Shown in pieces: positions 28,185 through 36,334 of a DNA stretch of 64,000 nt. The stretch spans positions 180,622-244,621 of the forward strand of contig NZ_JAENGP010000004.1 of the NCBI RefSeq assembly GCF_016595155.1, written 5' to 3'. Under the pieces are notes generated by a model. That model did no database searches, had not been told where the DNA came from, and saw nothing but the letters and a program-made list of their open reading frames with translations. Each line of letters starts with the position of its first letter. Within the stretch, counting starts at the first letter, position 1. Source of the DNA: Advenella mandrilli. Its GTDB lineage: Bacteria; Pseudomonadota; Gammaproteobacteria; Burkholderiales; Burkholderiaceae_B. The position numbers and the translations under genes are program-made.

Positions 28185-28888
28185 TTTTCTGCCTGTTTCA
28201 TTTTTTTCATCAGATAAACGCCTGCCCCTGTCTCTGTTTCATGTACAAAGACATAAAGCGATTCATTGCCTTTATGCCAAAAACCCCGGCCCGGAAAAAC
28301 CTCGTTGCCGGGCACCCATTCCCGGGCCAACAGGCGGGCATTGATGTCATCTTGTGTTTGCCGGACGCTTTGCTTGAGCAGGTAAAGTTGTTGCAACACC
28401 ATTTCCCGGCCTGGCAATTCAATATCCATCAATAATTGCGCACCCACCGGTATCCACGGCAAAAATCTTGCGACCATCTGTTCATTGAATACAGACTGGC
28501 TTAAAGCCGCCGATTGATTATTTTCAATAACGCTTAATTCACCCCTGAAACTGGTTTCAGAGGTGGCAACAAGATGCAGCAAAACATGCGCATTGCTTAA
28601 GCCAGCATGCAAAAACATATGCCCGTCCAGCACATCGGCGTAATTAAAAACTGTCTGTCCGTCTTGAACCCGCTGCATTAAACTGTCCAGTGGCTGTTCC
28701 CGGGTAAAAACAATGCTAAGTGCCGGTTGGCCAAACAGCTTCATTTCCTGTGCAAGGTCAAACTGCGGCACCTTTAATGAAGCCAAGATACGGCTGGAAA
28801 CCTGCTGCAGGCCTTCTTTGGCACAAACCGGCATGGCTAATGCCATGGCAACCACTAATACCAGTATCCGTTTTATTTTCCTGGCCAT
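28181..28888 (-). CDS. Exported protein of unknown function in Tad operon
   Basis: A 235-residue protein with a cleavable signal (LVLVVAMALAMPVCA) and a soluble periplasmic region; no domain recognised. It lies 3 bases after the TadE-like gene and overlaps cpaB by 4 bases, so it is translationally coupled to the pilus genes. Its position next to the TadE/G-like proteins suggests a periplasmic assembly or minor-pilin chaperone role, which is inference only. Confidence 0.75.
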   Translation of the reverse strand: MARKIKRILVLVVAMALAMPVCAKEGLQQVSSRILASLKVPQFDLAQEMKLFGQPALSIVFTREQPLDSLMQRVQDGQTVFNYADVLDGHMFLHAGLSNAHVLLHLVATSETSFRGELSVIENNQSAALSQSVFNEQMVARFLPWIPVGAQLLMDIELPGREMVLQQLYLLKQSVRQTQDDINARLLAREWVPGNEVFPGRGFWHKGNESLYVFVHETETGAGVYLMKKMKQAEK

Positions 28889-28891
28889 TTA

Positions 28892-29623
28892 TTACTCCAG
28901 ATGATGGGCTGGCAAGGTGCCTTGCCATGGTTGCAGCCAGTCAAAAACAGGCTGTGGCCGATTCCACGGAGCATCTACACTTTCCGAGTAGGACTGGATT
29001 TTCTGACCGCTTTCATAGGACAGGCTGGCCGCATTTTGCCAGCCCTCACGGCTACGTGCAGTATGCGTATGAGCGGTCTGGTCACTGGCGGCATGACCGG
29101 CACCGGTCAGAATGCTGGTATGACGCCTGATGGAAAGCGAAAAGTGATCAAAAAAATCCAGCCCCAAATTAAGCGCAACCTGTGAATTGGCTTGCTGGCG
29201 TGCCGCGGCAAACACGGGTGTCACACTTAACGACAGCCGGGCCATGCCCGGGTCTTCAATTTGCCAGCCCTTGCGCAGCAAAGCGGCCTGCTCATGATTC
29301 GTGCCCGGCTGCATAATGGCATCCAGCTTTTCGTTACGGTCTACAGTCACGTCAATAGCATCAGAATTCAGTAATAAATTCCCCCGCCGGTCACGCCAAT
29401 TCTTTTCTGGGCCCAGCAAAAAACGGGTTTCCAGTTCCGCCTTGTTAATATCGGGAATTTCCCGCCCCAGCTGAAAAGCACCATAATGGCTGGCATGCGA
29501 AGCCTGCAAACCCATGTCCAGCAAGCGGCCCAACCAGCCAATGGCCACAAAGAACAATATCAACACCAGCATAAGTACCAAACCTTCGGCCAATGCCTGG
29601 CCACTTTGCCCTTTCCGTTTCAT
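28892..29623 (-). CDS. TadE-like minor pseudopilin
   Basis: A 243-residue protein with the N-terminal pseudopilin layout: basic MKRKGQSGQA, then LAEGLVLMLVLILFFVAIGW, in which the Glu after the GQ..A stretch sits where prepilin peptidase substrates carry Glu+5. The remainder is a large polar domain without recognised fold. It overlaps the preceding TadG-like gene by 4 bases. Confidence 0.75.
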   Translation of the reverse strand: MKRKGQSGQALAEGLVLMLVLILFFVAIGWLGRLLDMGLQASHASHYGAFQLGREIPDINKAELETRFLLGPEKNWRDRRGNLLLNSDAIDVTVDRNEKLDAIMQPGTNHEQAALLRKGWQIEDPGMARLSLSVTPVFAAARQQANSQVALNLGLDFFDHFSLSIRRHTSILTGAGHAASDQTAHTHTARSREGWQNAASLSYESGQKIQSYSESVDAPWNRPQPVFDWLQPWQGTLPAHHLE

Positions 29624-30945
29624 TCAAACACCTTTTTCCCTGCTTCCACCAAGCGTGCCTGCCAGAACGGATGCCAGAAATTGGCTTTTTCAACGCGTTT
29701 GTCTGCCCGTACTTGTGGCCGCTCAAAAAAAGTTTGGGCGCGGCTGTGAACGGTAAAATCATGTCCCCAGGCATTTTTGCGGGTTAAGGAAAGCGTAAAT
29801 TCCACCGAAGACTGCTTGCGGGCATTGGCAATATCGACATAATTGGCCAGCCCGCCTCCTTCCCAGCGCTGGCGCTCTGCCACGGCACGGGAATTGGCCA
29901 GAGGATTGTGATTTCCACCAAAAATATTCCATTGAGTAGCTTTTTTTACCCAGCGCCAGAAATCAATCCCGGAGAAATTATCAGGTGGCGATTCCGTATG
30001 GGGCAAGTCCATAGCCATGCTGTTTGCATTGCCGGGCACCCAGCCCCAGCCCATGGGATACTCCCTGAAATAACAGCCAATCCAGCGGTTGGAACGCAAG
30101 GCATGGTATGACTGTGTGTCAATCGATTGCCAGTTACCTTTCTCATCCAGGTCGGTTTGCCCCTTTCGCCTTAGTTCATGACGCTTAGAGGGGCATTGTT
30201 TATTGACCATCCAAAAGTTTTTGTGCACATGATTGCGCTCATCAAGAAAACGGTACACACCGGCTACCTGCCCAATGAATGAACGGTAATTGCCGGTAGG
30301 TTGATAGACTGCAGAAAACCCTTGCAAATTGTCATGGTGAATGTCCCAGGACAACGCCTTGCGAATTTGCGGCTCGGGATAGTTGGCCAGTATCACTTTT
30401 TCAATAGCCCGGTTACGCGCGGACTCCAGCGTTTTATCAATCGCCAGGCTGGCTGCCTGCAAAACTTTGTGCACGGCCTTGTCGTGCGCCTCAAAAGCCT
30501 GAAACAATTCATTACCCGGATTGGCAATAGTGGCAATGGCCTGGGCCTTGCGGGCTGATTGATACCCCTGCATATGCCCACTGCCAAACATCATGCCAAT
30601 TAAATAGGCCGGTGGGTTTCCGACACTGACCTGCTGCCCTTGCGTGGCACTGAATTTTGCCCAGGAACCCAGGGTGACCAAATGCGCCATGGCCATTTGA
30701 TGACCGGTTTGGGCAATATTGATATATGCCTGCATGTTTAAGGCACGGGCCTGAATAAGGGCACCAGAATACGCGGCGGCATCAACCGTATTAAGCTGGC
30801 GTGCCTTTACACTCACCAGCCGGCTGGTGCTGAACAGGGCATTCATGGCCAGGCCAATCACACCCAATAGCAGTATCCCCAGCACAAGCGCCTGGCCTTG
30901 CTGCCTTCGTAATTGCCTTGCTGCATGACTGGGGAATATTGCCAT
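29620..30945 (-). CDS. TadG-like Flp pilus protein
   Basis: A 441-residue protein beginning with RQQGQALVLGILLLGVIGLA, a TadE/TadG-type hydrophobic start preceded by a basic leader, followed by ARQLNTVDAAAYSGALIQAR as in TadG N-terminal domains. The rest is a long, aromatic-rich domain with no recognised von Willebrand motif. Its start overlaps the Flp gene stop by one base. Confidence 0.78.
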   Translation of the reverse strand: MAIFPSHAARQLRRQQGQALVLGILLLGVIGLAMNALFSTSRLVSVKARQLNTVDAAAYSGALIQARALNMQAYINIAQTGHQMAMAHLVTLGSWAKFSATQGQQVSVGNPPAYLIGMMFGSGHMQGYQSARKAQAIATIANPGNELFQAFEAHDKAVHKVLQAASLAIDKTLESARNRAIEKVILANYPEPQIRKALSWDIHHDNLQGFSAVYQPTGNYRSFIGQVAGVYRFLDERNHVHKNFWMVNKQCPSKRHELRRKGQTDLDEKGNWQSIDTQSYHALRSNRWIGCYFREYPMGWGWVPGNANSMAMDLPHTESPPDNFSGIDFWRWVKKATQWNIFGGNHNPLANSRAVAERQRWEGGGLANYVDIANARKQSSVEFTLSLTRKNAWGHDFTVHSRAQTFFERPQVRADKRVEKANFWHPFWQARLVEAGKKVFE

Positions 30946-31214
30946 TATTGCCCGCCCGAACCTGCGTTGCCGGTAAAGCTTTTGAGGGACTTGGCGGTGG
31001 TTTGTGCTGAAGCGGCTTGCGCGGCATTTTGTGCCGAAGCGGAATATTCGGTACCATCTTCACCAGCCAGTTCACTGGCCATGGCCGCGGTTTGCGAGCG
31101 TATGACCTGGCCAAACAATTGGTACACAGCAATGGCCGAAATAGCGACCAGGGCAACGATAATAATATATTCGGTCATGCCTTGTCCGCGCTGCCTGAAA
31201 CTGGCTTTTTTCAT
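30945..31214 (-). CDS. flp: Flp-type prepilin
   Basis: The probable structural subunit, 89 residues: short basic leader MKKASFRQRGQG, then MTEYIIIVALVAISAIAVY with the conserved Glu-Tyr of Flp pilins, then a small tail rich in Ala, Ser and Gln (ASAQNAAQAASAQTTAKSL) ending in Gly. AGGAG precedes the ATG. First gene of the operon. Cleavage after the Gly of RGQG needs a prepilin peptidase, which is not encoded in this cluster. Confidence 0.85.
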   Translation of the reverse strand: MKKASFRQRGQGMTEYIIIVALVAISAIAVYQLFGQVIRSQTAAMASELAGEDGTEYSASAQNAAQAASAQTTAKSLKSFTGNAGSGGQ

Positions 31215-31318
31215 GGGGGGTTCTCCTTATAAATAGCAACAGGCATAGTTTGCTACCACCCACACGAATCAACAATTCGCAAAACCCGAAATAGCTAAAA
31301 GCATCATGGACAAACAGG

Positions 31319-31352
31319 CCCATTTTGCAAATGGCCGCTCAGCCCCTATAAT
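31319..31352 (+). promoter_or_regulatory. Promoter of the IclR gene with overlapping palindrome
   Basis: TTGCAA (31325-31330) and TATAAT (31347-31352) are 16 bases apart, a good sigma-70 promoter 36 bases before the IclR ATG. CCATTT-TGC-AAATGG (31319-31333), an inverted repeat of the size bound by IclR proteins, overlaps the -35 box and may be an autoregulatory operator. Confidence 0.5.
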
Positions 31353-31387
31353 TTGCTTTAAGCATTTCAACCGTTACCCCACCAACC

Positions 31388-32164
31388 ATGACAAACCCAC
31401 TCACAACACGCAAAGCCCCCAAAGAAACCAATGTCAAAACGGCCTTGCGGGTTATTGAAATTATTGAAATTTATGCCAAGGAATGTCGGCCCCTGGCCCT
31501 GTCAGAATTGGCCAAGCTGTTAAACGCCCCCATGTCCAGCTGCCTGGCACTTATCAGGACCCTGGTAAGCCTGGGTTATCTTTACGAAACCAACCGCCGT
31601 GCGGGTTATTACCCTACCGGACGCCTGCTGGCCATGGCCCAGAAAATATCCGCCGCCGACCCGGTGCTGGAACGCATCTACCCCAGCCTTGAAGAATTGC
31701 GCAACATTACCAATGAAACCGTGGTTATCGGTAAGCTAAACAGCAATCACAAAGTGCTTTATCTGGAAGTGCTTCCTTCCCTTAATCCGATTCATTACGT
31801 GGCCATCGCCGGAGAACAAAAGGAAATTAATGCCAACTCTTTAGGCAAAGCCCTGTTTTCCACCCTGAACGACAATGACAAAGAGGACGTATTAGCCAGC
31901 ATCCCGTTTCATGCCTTCAATAAAAAAACCCTTTCAGGCAAAGCTGCCTTTATACAGGATATAAAGGCCTCACTTGAACGGGGATGGTTTGCCAACTTTG
32001 GCGAATCCATGCCCGATGTGGGCGCGCTGGCCTGGCCGGTCGCGCTTTCTGGCAGCCACTATGCCATTTCCATTGCCGGCCCTCTGTACCGGATTCAGGC
32101 AAATTTAGAAGACTTTGCCCAGAAACTGCGCGTCATTAGTACTTTTATTGAAAATTCCGCCTGA
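31388..32164 (+). CDS. IclR-family transcriptional regulator
   Basis: A 258-residue regulator with an N-terminal winged helix-turn-helix (about residues 18-75; ALSELAKLLNAPMSSCLALI) and the C-terminal IclR effector domain (YPSLEELRNITNETVVIGKL, NSLGKALFS). It converges with the acyl-CoA dehydrogenase/CoA-transferase operon, which is its most likely target since the other neighbour is the Tad operon. The effector cannot be predicted. Confidence 0.88.
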   Translation: MTNPLTTRKAPKETNVKTALRVIEIIEIYAKECRPLALSELAKLLNAPMSSCLALIRTLVSLGYLYETNRRAGYYPTGRLLAMAQKISAADPVLERIYPSLEELRNITNETVVIGKLNSNHKVLYLEVLPSLNPIHYVAIAGEQKEINANSLGKALFSTLNDNDKEDVLASIPFHAFNKKTLSGKAAFIQDIKASLERGWFANFGESMPDVGALAWPVALSGSHYAISIAGPLYRIQANLEDFAQKLRVISTFIENSA

Positions 32165-32192
32165 ACAACCCTGTGCTTTATCTGCAACACTC

Positions 32193-32223
32193 AAAAAAAG
32201 CCCGGATAACATGTTATCCGGGC
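32193..32223 (-). terminator. Terminator of the CoA-transferase operon
   Basis: A perfect 24-base palindrome (32200-32223, arm GCCCGGATAACA) followed on the minus strand by seven T, 33 bases after the acyl-CoA dehydrogenase stop. It also lies 35 bases after the IclR stop and could serve both. Confidence 0.85.
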
Positions 32224-32256
32224 CCCATGCAAAACAGGAATTATTTTCAATATTAA

Positions 32257-33423
32257 TTAATAGGACTTGGGCAAACCCAGGACCTTTTCGGCAATAAAAC
32301 ACATAATCAGCTGTGGACTGACTGGCGCAATGCGGGGAATGAAGCTTTCACGCAAATAACGCTCTACATGGTATTCCTTGGCATAGCCCATGCCGCCCAG
32401 GGTTTGTATGGCGGTTTGGCAGGCATTAAAAGCCGCTTCTGCCGCCAGATATTTAGCCGTATTGGCAAATTCGCCACAAGGCTTGTTATTGTCGTACAGG
32501 CTGGCTGCCTTACTAACCATTAAATCAGCGGCTTCCAGCTGCATCCAGGCCTGCGCCAGCGGATGCTGGATTCCCTGATTGCTGCCAATGGCCCGACCAA
32601 ACACCACCCGTTCTTTGGCATACTGGGTGGCCTTCTGCAAGGCAACCTGCCCTAATCCCACTGCTTCGGATGCAATCAAAATCCGTTCCGGATTCAGGCC
32701 GTGCAATATATACTCAAAACCCCGCCCTTCTTCGCCCACCCGGTCTTCTTCGGGAATTTCCAGCCCGTCAAAAAACAGCATGTTTGAATCTACCGCCTTG
32801 CGTCCCATTTTTTCAATTTCCCGCACTTCAACATAATCACGGTTCAGATCGGTATAAAACAGGGACAGGCCCTGGGTAGGCTTGCTGACTTCTTCAAGCG
32901 GTGTGGTACGTGCCAGCAACAGCATTTTGTCTGCTACCTGCGCGGTTGAAATCCAGATTTTACGGCCATGAACAATATATTTATTGCCCTGTTTAACGGC
33001 TCTGGTTTTAAGCTTGGTCGTGTCCAGCCCGGCATCCGGTTCGGTAACGGCAAAGCAGGCTTTTTGCTTGCCCTGGATAAGGGGTGGCAAGGCACGTTGT
33101 TTTAAATCTTCTGAACCAAACACCACCACCGGGTTCAGGCCAAAAATATTCATATGCACCGCCGATGCACCGGTAAACCCGGCACCCGAGCGGGAAATGG
33201 TTTTCATCAATAAAGCCGCTTCGGTCATGCCCAAGCCAGCGCCACCGTATTCTTCAGGCATGGCAATGCCCAGCCAGCCCGCTTCGGCCAGTGTCTTGTA
33301 AAACGCTTCGGGGTATTCACCATCAGCATCCCTGGCATGCCAGTAATCATCATCAAAATCGTCACACAAGGTTTGTACTGCTTCCACCAGCATCTGCTGG
33401 TCATTGTTCAACTCAAAATTCAT
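32257..33423 (-). CDS. Acyl-CoA dehydrogenase
   Basis: Standard 388-residue flavoenzyme. Visible blocks are FAVTEPDAGLDTTKL (FAD contacts), GRKIWISTAQVADK, RVVFGRAIGSNQGIQHPLA and IQTLGGMGYAKEYHVERYLRE. The start overlaps the CoA-transferase stop by 4 bases, so the two are coupled. With the CoA transferase it would activate and desaturate a carboxylic acid taken up with the help of the receptor encoded upstream. Confidence 0.92.
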   Translation of the reverse strand: MNFELNNDQQMLVEAVQTLCDDFDDDYWHARDADGEYPEAFYKTLAEAGWLGIAMPEEYGGAGLGMTEAALLMKTISRSGAGFTGASAVHMNIFGLNPVVVFGSEDLKQRALPPLIQGKQKACFAVTEPDAGLDTTKLKTRAVKQGNKYIVHGRKIWISTAQVADKMLLLARTTPLEEVSKPTQGLSLFYTDLNRDYVEVREIEKMGRKAVDSNMLFFDGLEIPEEDRVGEEGRGFEYILHGLNPERILIASEAVGLGQVALQKATQYAKERVVFGRAIGSNQGIQHPLAQAWMQLEAADLMVSKAASLYDNNKPCGEFANTAKYLAAEAAFNACQTAIQTLGGMGYAKEYHVERYLRESFIPRIAPVSPQLIMCFIAEKVLGLPKSY

Positions 33424-34637
33424 GGTTTGCTTCTTCCCGTATTATTTGTCAAAGAATCAATCATTGACTGATCCAGATCCGTTTCTTGTAAGATCTCTTC
33501 AGTATGCTCACCAAGATTGGGAGCATGACGATATATTTTTAAAGGGGTTGCGGAATATTTGCCCAACGTGCCCGGGGTACGAATCCGTCCCTCGGTGGGA
33601 TGATCCATTTCCACGACCTGGTTAACCGCTTTGATATGCGGGTCTTCCATCAAGTCTTCCACACTGTATAAAGGGGCCGCCGGAATATCCGCCCGGGCAA
33701 AACAATCCAACCAATATTCGCTGTTTTTTTCAGCCAGTATCTGCGCCACAAAACTGTAGACCTCGGCAATATTGTCAGCACGCACCGAATGACTGGAAAA
33801 GATGGAGCCCTCTACCAAATCCTCCCGGCCAATCAGAAGCAGGAAGTTTTTCCAGTGTTTATCGTTATAAATCAATACACTAATATGGCCATTGGCAGTT
33901 TTATAAGGTTTGCGATGCGTGGCCAGCAAACGGGCATAACCCATCTCCCCTTTCTCGGGCACGAACGTTTTCCCACCCAGGTGATCCCCCAGCACAAACT
34001 GGCTCATCCCCTCAAACATGGGAATTTCGATAGACTGGCCTTTACCCGAAGCCCGACTTTGAATGACGCCGGCCAGGCAGGCAATAGCGGCCTGCAAGCC
34101 GATGGTCCGGTCCGCCAGTGTTAAGGGCGCATAACGGGGCTCATCACCCGAATTTTTTTCATATAAAACCGGGATACCCGTCATACCCTGGATCAGGTCA
34201 TCATAGGCAGGTTTTCCACCATAGGGACCATCCATCCCAAAACCATAGGCACCGGCATAAACAATGGCAGGATTAACCGCGGATACGTCTTCATAAGACA
34301 GCCCAAGCCGGGCCATCGCCTGCGGGCGCACATTGTACAAAAACACATCAGCGGTTTTGGCCAGGGCCAGACAGGCCTGTCTGCCCTGCTCGGTTTTCAG
34401 GTCCAGCACAATGGAACGCTTGTTACGGTTCAGGTGTAAATACAGCGCCCCCATATCGTCATTAACCATTGGGCCAACCTTACGCATGTTGTCACCGCAC
34501 GGTGGTTCCACCTTGATCACATCTGCCCCCAGATCAGCCAGCATCTGGGTAGCAAACGGCCCCATCACCACCGAGCTTAAATCAATAACCCTGATTCCAC
34601 TTAATGGACCCGGGTTTGGTTCATCATGATTAACCAT
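33420..34637 (-). CDS. CaiB/BaiF family III CoA transferase
   Basis: Transfers CoA between acyl-CoA and a free carboxylate. The 405 residues show IRVIDLSSVVMGPFATQMLAD, ADVIKVEPP, NRNKRSIVLDLKTEQGR and AYDDLIQGMTG, whose second Asp region holds the catalytic aspartate of the family. The Bug-type receptor gene ends two bases upstream of its start. The acid substrate is not predictable from sequence. Confidence 0.92.
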   Translation of the reverse strand: MVNHDEPNPGPLSGIRVIDLSSVVMGPFATQMLADLGADVIKVEPPCGDNMRKVGPMVNDDMGALYLHLNRNKRSIVLDLKTEQGRQACLALAKTADVFLYNVRPQAMARLGLSYEDVSAVNPAIVYAGAYGFGMDGPYGGKPAYDDLIQGMTGIPVLYEKNSGDEPRYAPLTLADRTIGLQAAIACLAGVIQSRASGKGQSIEIPMFEGMSQFVLGDHLGGKTFVPEKGEMGYARLLATHRKPYKTANGHISVLIYNDKHWKNFLLLIGREDLVEGSIFSSHSVRADNIAEVYSFVAQILAEKNSEYWLDCFARADIPAAPLYSVEDLMEDPHIKAVNQVVEMDHPTEGRIRTPGTLGKYSATPLKIYRHAPNLGEHTEEILQETDLDQSMIDSLTNNTGRSKP

Positions 34638-34638
34638 A

Positions 34639-35604
34639 TTAATTTTTCTCTATGCCAGCGGCCTTAATTAAATCTCCCCACAACACATATTGCTGCTTCA
34701 CAAAATCGGCAAATTCCTGCTGTGTACCACTAAATGCATCAAAGCCAAGATTGGCCAGTTTTTGCCTGACCTCTTCATTTTCAACAATTTCATTAATGGT
34801 TTTATTTAGGGTATTGACGACCTCATCCGGTAAGCCGGCCGGTCCAAGAAAGCCATTCCAGGAATTAATATCAAAATTATTAATTCCTGCGGCTTCCATG
34901 GAAGGCAAATCCGGCAACAATACACTGGGTTTGGCGGTAGATACAGCCAGTGCCTTGACTTTATTGGATTTAACAAAAGGAATGCCTGAAGCCAGATCAG
35001 TAAACATAAAATCAACCTGCCCGCCAATCAAGTCGGTGATTGCCTGGGGTGTGCCCTTATAAGGCACATGCAAAACATCAATTTCTGCTGTATTGCCCAA
35101 GGTTGCCCCTGCCACAATCCCGGTACTGTTTCCAGAGGCATAACTTAATTTGCCAGGGTTGGCCTTGGCATAATCAACCAGGTCGGTGACGGATTTAAAA
35201 GGTTTGCTGGCATTGGTAATCAGGATAAACGGTAAATTGCCACCGCGAGCAACAGGCGTAAAGTCTTTTACAACGTCATAAGATACATTCTTCATTAGCC
35301 AAGGTGCGGCAGATAAAGGAGTATTGGTTGAAATCAGCAGCGTGTAGCCATCGGGTCTGGACTTGGCAACCTGCTGTGCTGCAATGGTTGCATTAGCACC
35401 GGGTTTATTTTCAACAATTACCGGCTGCCCCAAACGGGATGACATTTCAGAAGCAAAAATACGTCCGACGGCATCTGTGCCGGAACCAGCCGGGAATGGC
35501 ACGACCAGTGTAATCGCCTGTTCCGGATACGCAGCCAATACGCTGCTGCTTAAAAGACTCATAACCAGAACGGTCATTTTTTTCTTCATACCTGTTATAA
35601 ACAT
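34639..35604 (-). CDS. Bug/TctC-type periplasmic solute receptor
   Basis: Tripartite-tricarboxylate-transporter-type substrate-binding protein. The signal (KKMTVLVMSLLSSSVLA) and the family start AYPEQAITLVVPFPAGSGTDAVGR are clear, as is IVENKPGANATIAAQQVAKS. The frame runs upstream to 35874, overlapping the cupin gene, but ATG 35604 has AGGAG 5 bases before it and gives a normal 321 residues. No TctA/TctB membrane genes are present, which is common in this family of bacteria. Confidence 0.92.
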   Translation of the reverse strand: MFITGMKKKMTVLVMSLLSSSVLAAYPEQAITLVVPFPAGSGTDAVGRIFASEMSSRLGQPVIVENKPGANATIAAQQVAKSRPDGYTLLISTNTPLSAAPWLMKNVSYDVVKDFTPVARGGNLPFILITNASKPFKSVTDLVDYAKANPGKLSYASGNSTGIVAGATLGNTAEIDVLHVPYKGTPQAITDLIGGQVDFMFTDLASGIPFVKSNKVKALAVSTAKPSVLLPDLPSMEAAGINNFDINSWNGFLGPAGLPDEVVNTLNKTINEIVENEEVRQKLANLGFDAFSGTQQEFADFVKQQYVLWGDLIKAAGIEKN

Positions 35605-35647
35605 TTTGTCTCCTTTGACTTTTAATTTGGTTTTATCCAGCCATTGC

Positions 35648-36022
35648 CTAACGAATGACTCTTTCCGGTTTTTCTTCGTAGGGGGGTGAGTAAATAATAA
35701 GAACTCTGGCAGGCTCTTCGCTTGTGACGGTAAAAATGTGTTTTTTATAAGGAGGGAAATAACAGCAATTACCTGGCTCCAGCTTCCCTTTTTCTCCATC
35801 CATTTCCACATCGGCACTGCCAGAAAGTAGATAACATACCTGCTCAAGCTCAGGATGAGCATGCGGTAATGCACCCTGGTTTTTTTCTATCGTCCCGATC
35901 AGGACTTCCATATGCTTTGCGCCAACTGTTTCCTGACTGATTAGTCTTTTGTTGACGGTACCCGTATGGTTGGCCGGGCTATACCCTTCAATTTCGTTTT
36001 CTTTAACAATCCATTTATGCAT
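35648..36022 (-). CDS. Small cupin-domain protein
   Basis: A 124-residue single cupin (beta-barrel). The metal motifs are visible as LPHAHPELEQVCYLLSGSAD and GNCCYFPPYKKHIFTV; both His-rich blocks are kept, so a metal-dependent small enzyme or sensor is possible. GAGGG precedes the ATG. It is the first gene of the operon running through the receptor, CoA transferase and acyl-CoA dehydrogenase. Confidence 0.82.
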   Translation of the reverse strand: MHKWIVKENEIEGYSPANHTGTVNKRLISQETVGAKHMEVLIGTIEKNQGALPHAHPELEQVCYLLSGSADVEMDGEKGKLEPGNCCYFPPYKKHIFTVTSEEPARVLIIYSPPYEEKPERVIR

Positions 36023-36334
36023 AAATACCCTCTATTATTAAATTCCTGCATGTGAATTAATTTTCACACACATAAATTATTTTGTATTTAAGGGTAATTA
36101 CTAAAATTGGTATCAAAGCAAAAACATTAATTTACAAACGGAGAGATAAGCGATTTAGCTAATTACTAAAATTATGTTGAAAACCGAAAAACCACCACCA
36201 TTACCAGTATCAGGTACATTCAATACCAGTATAAGAAATGGTCTTGTTCAGTATTCCTGTTTCCCAGCATAATAAATACCGCTTCAAGCGAACAAAGCCA
36301 TAGCAACCCGTTCATTCATAAAAAAGGCATTAAA
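36023..36334. promoter_or_regulatory. Divergent regulatory gap between cupin operon and MFS gene
   Basis: 312 bases, AT-rich, no gene. A TGTGAA-N6-TTCACA inverted repeat (36051-36068) lies 29 bases before the cupin ATG, and the 14-base sequence TAATTACTAAAATT occurs twice in direct orientation (36095-36108 and 36160-36173, 65 bases apart, about six helical turns). Both are candidate regulator sites. Confidence 0.4.

Noticed and set aside
35605..35874. 90-residue N-terminal extension of the Bug receptor (34639-35604)
   Set aside because: It overlaps the cupin gene and would bury the signal peptide; the ATG at 35604 has a proper AGGAG.
36051..36068. CRP-binding site before the cupin gene
   Set aside because: The half-sites TGTGA and TCACA are 8 bases apart rather than the 6 required by CRP, so it was kept only as an unassigned palindrome.
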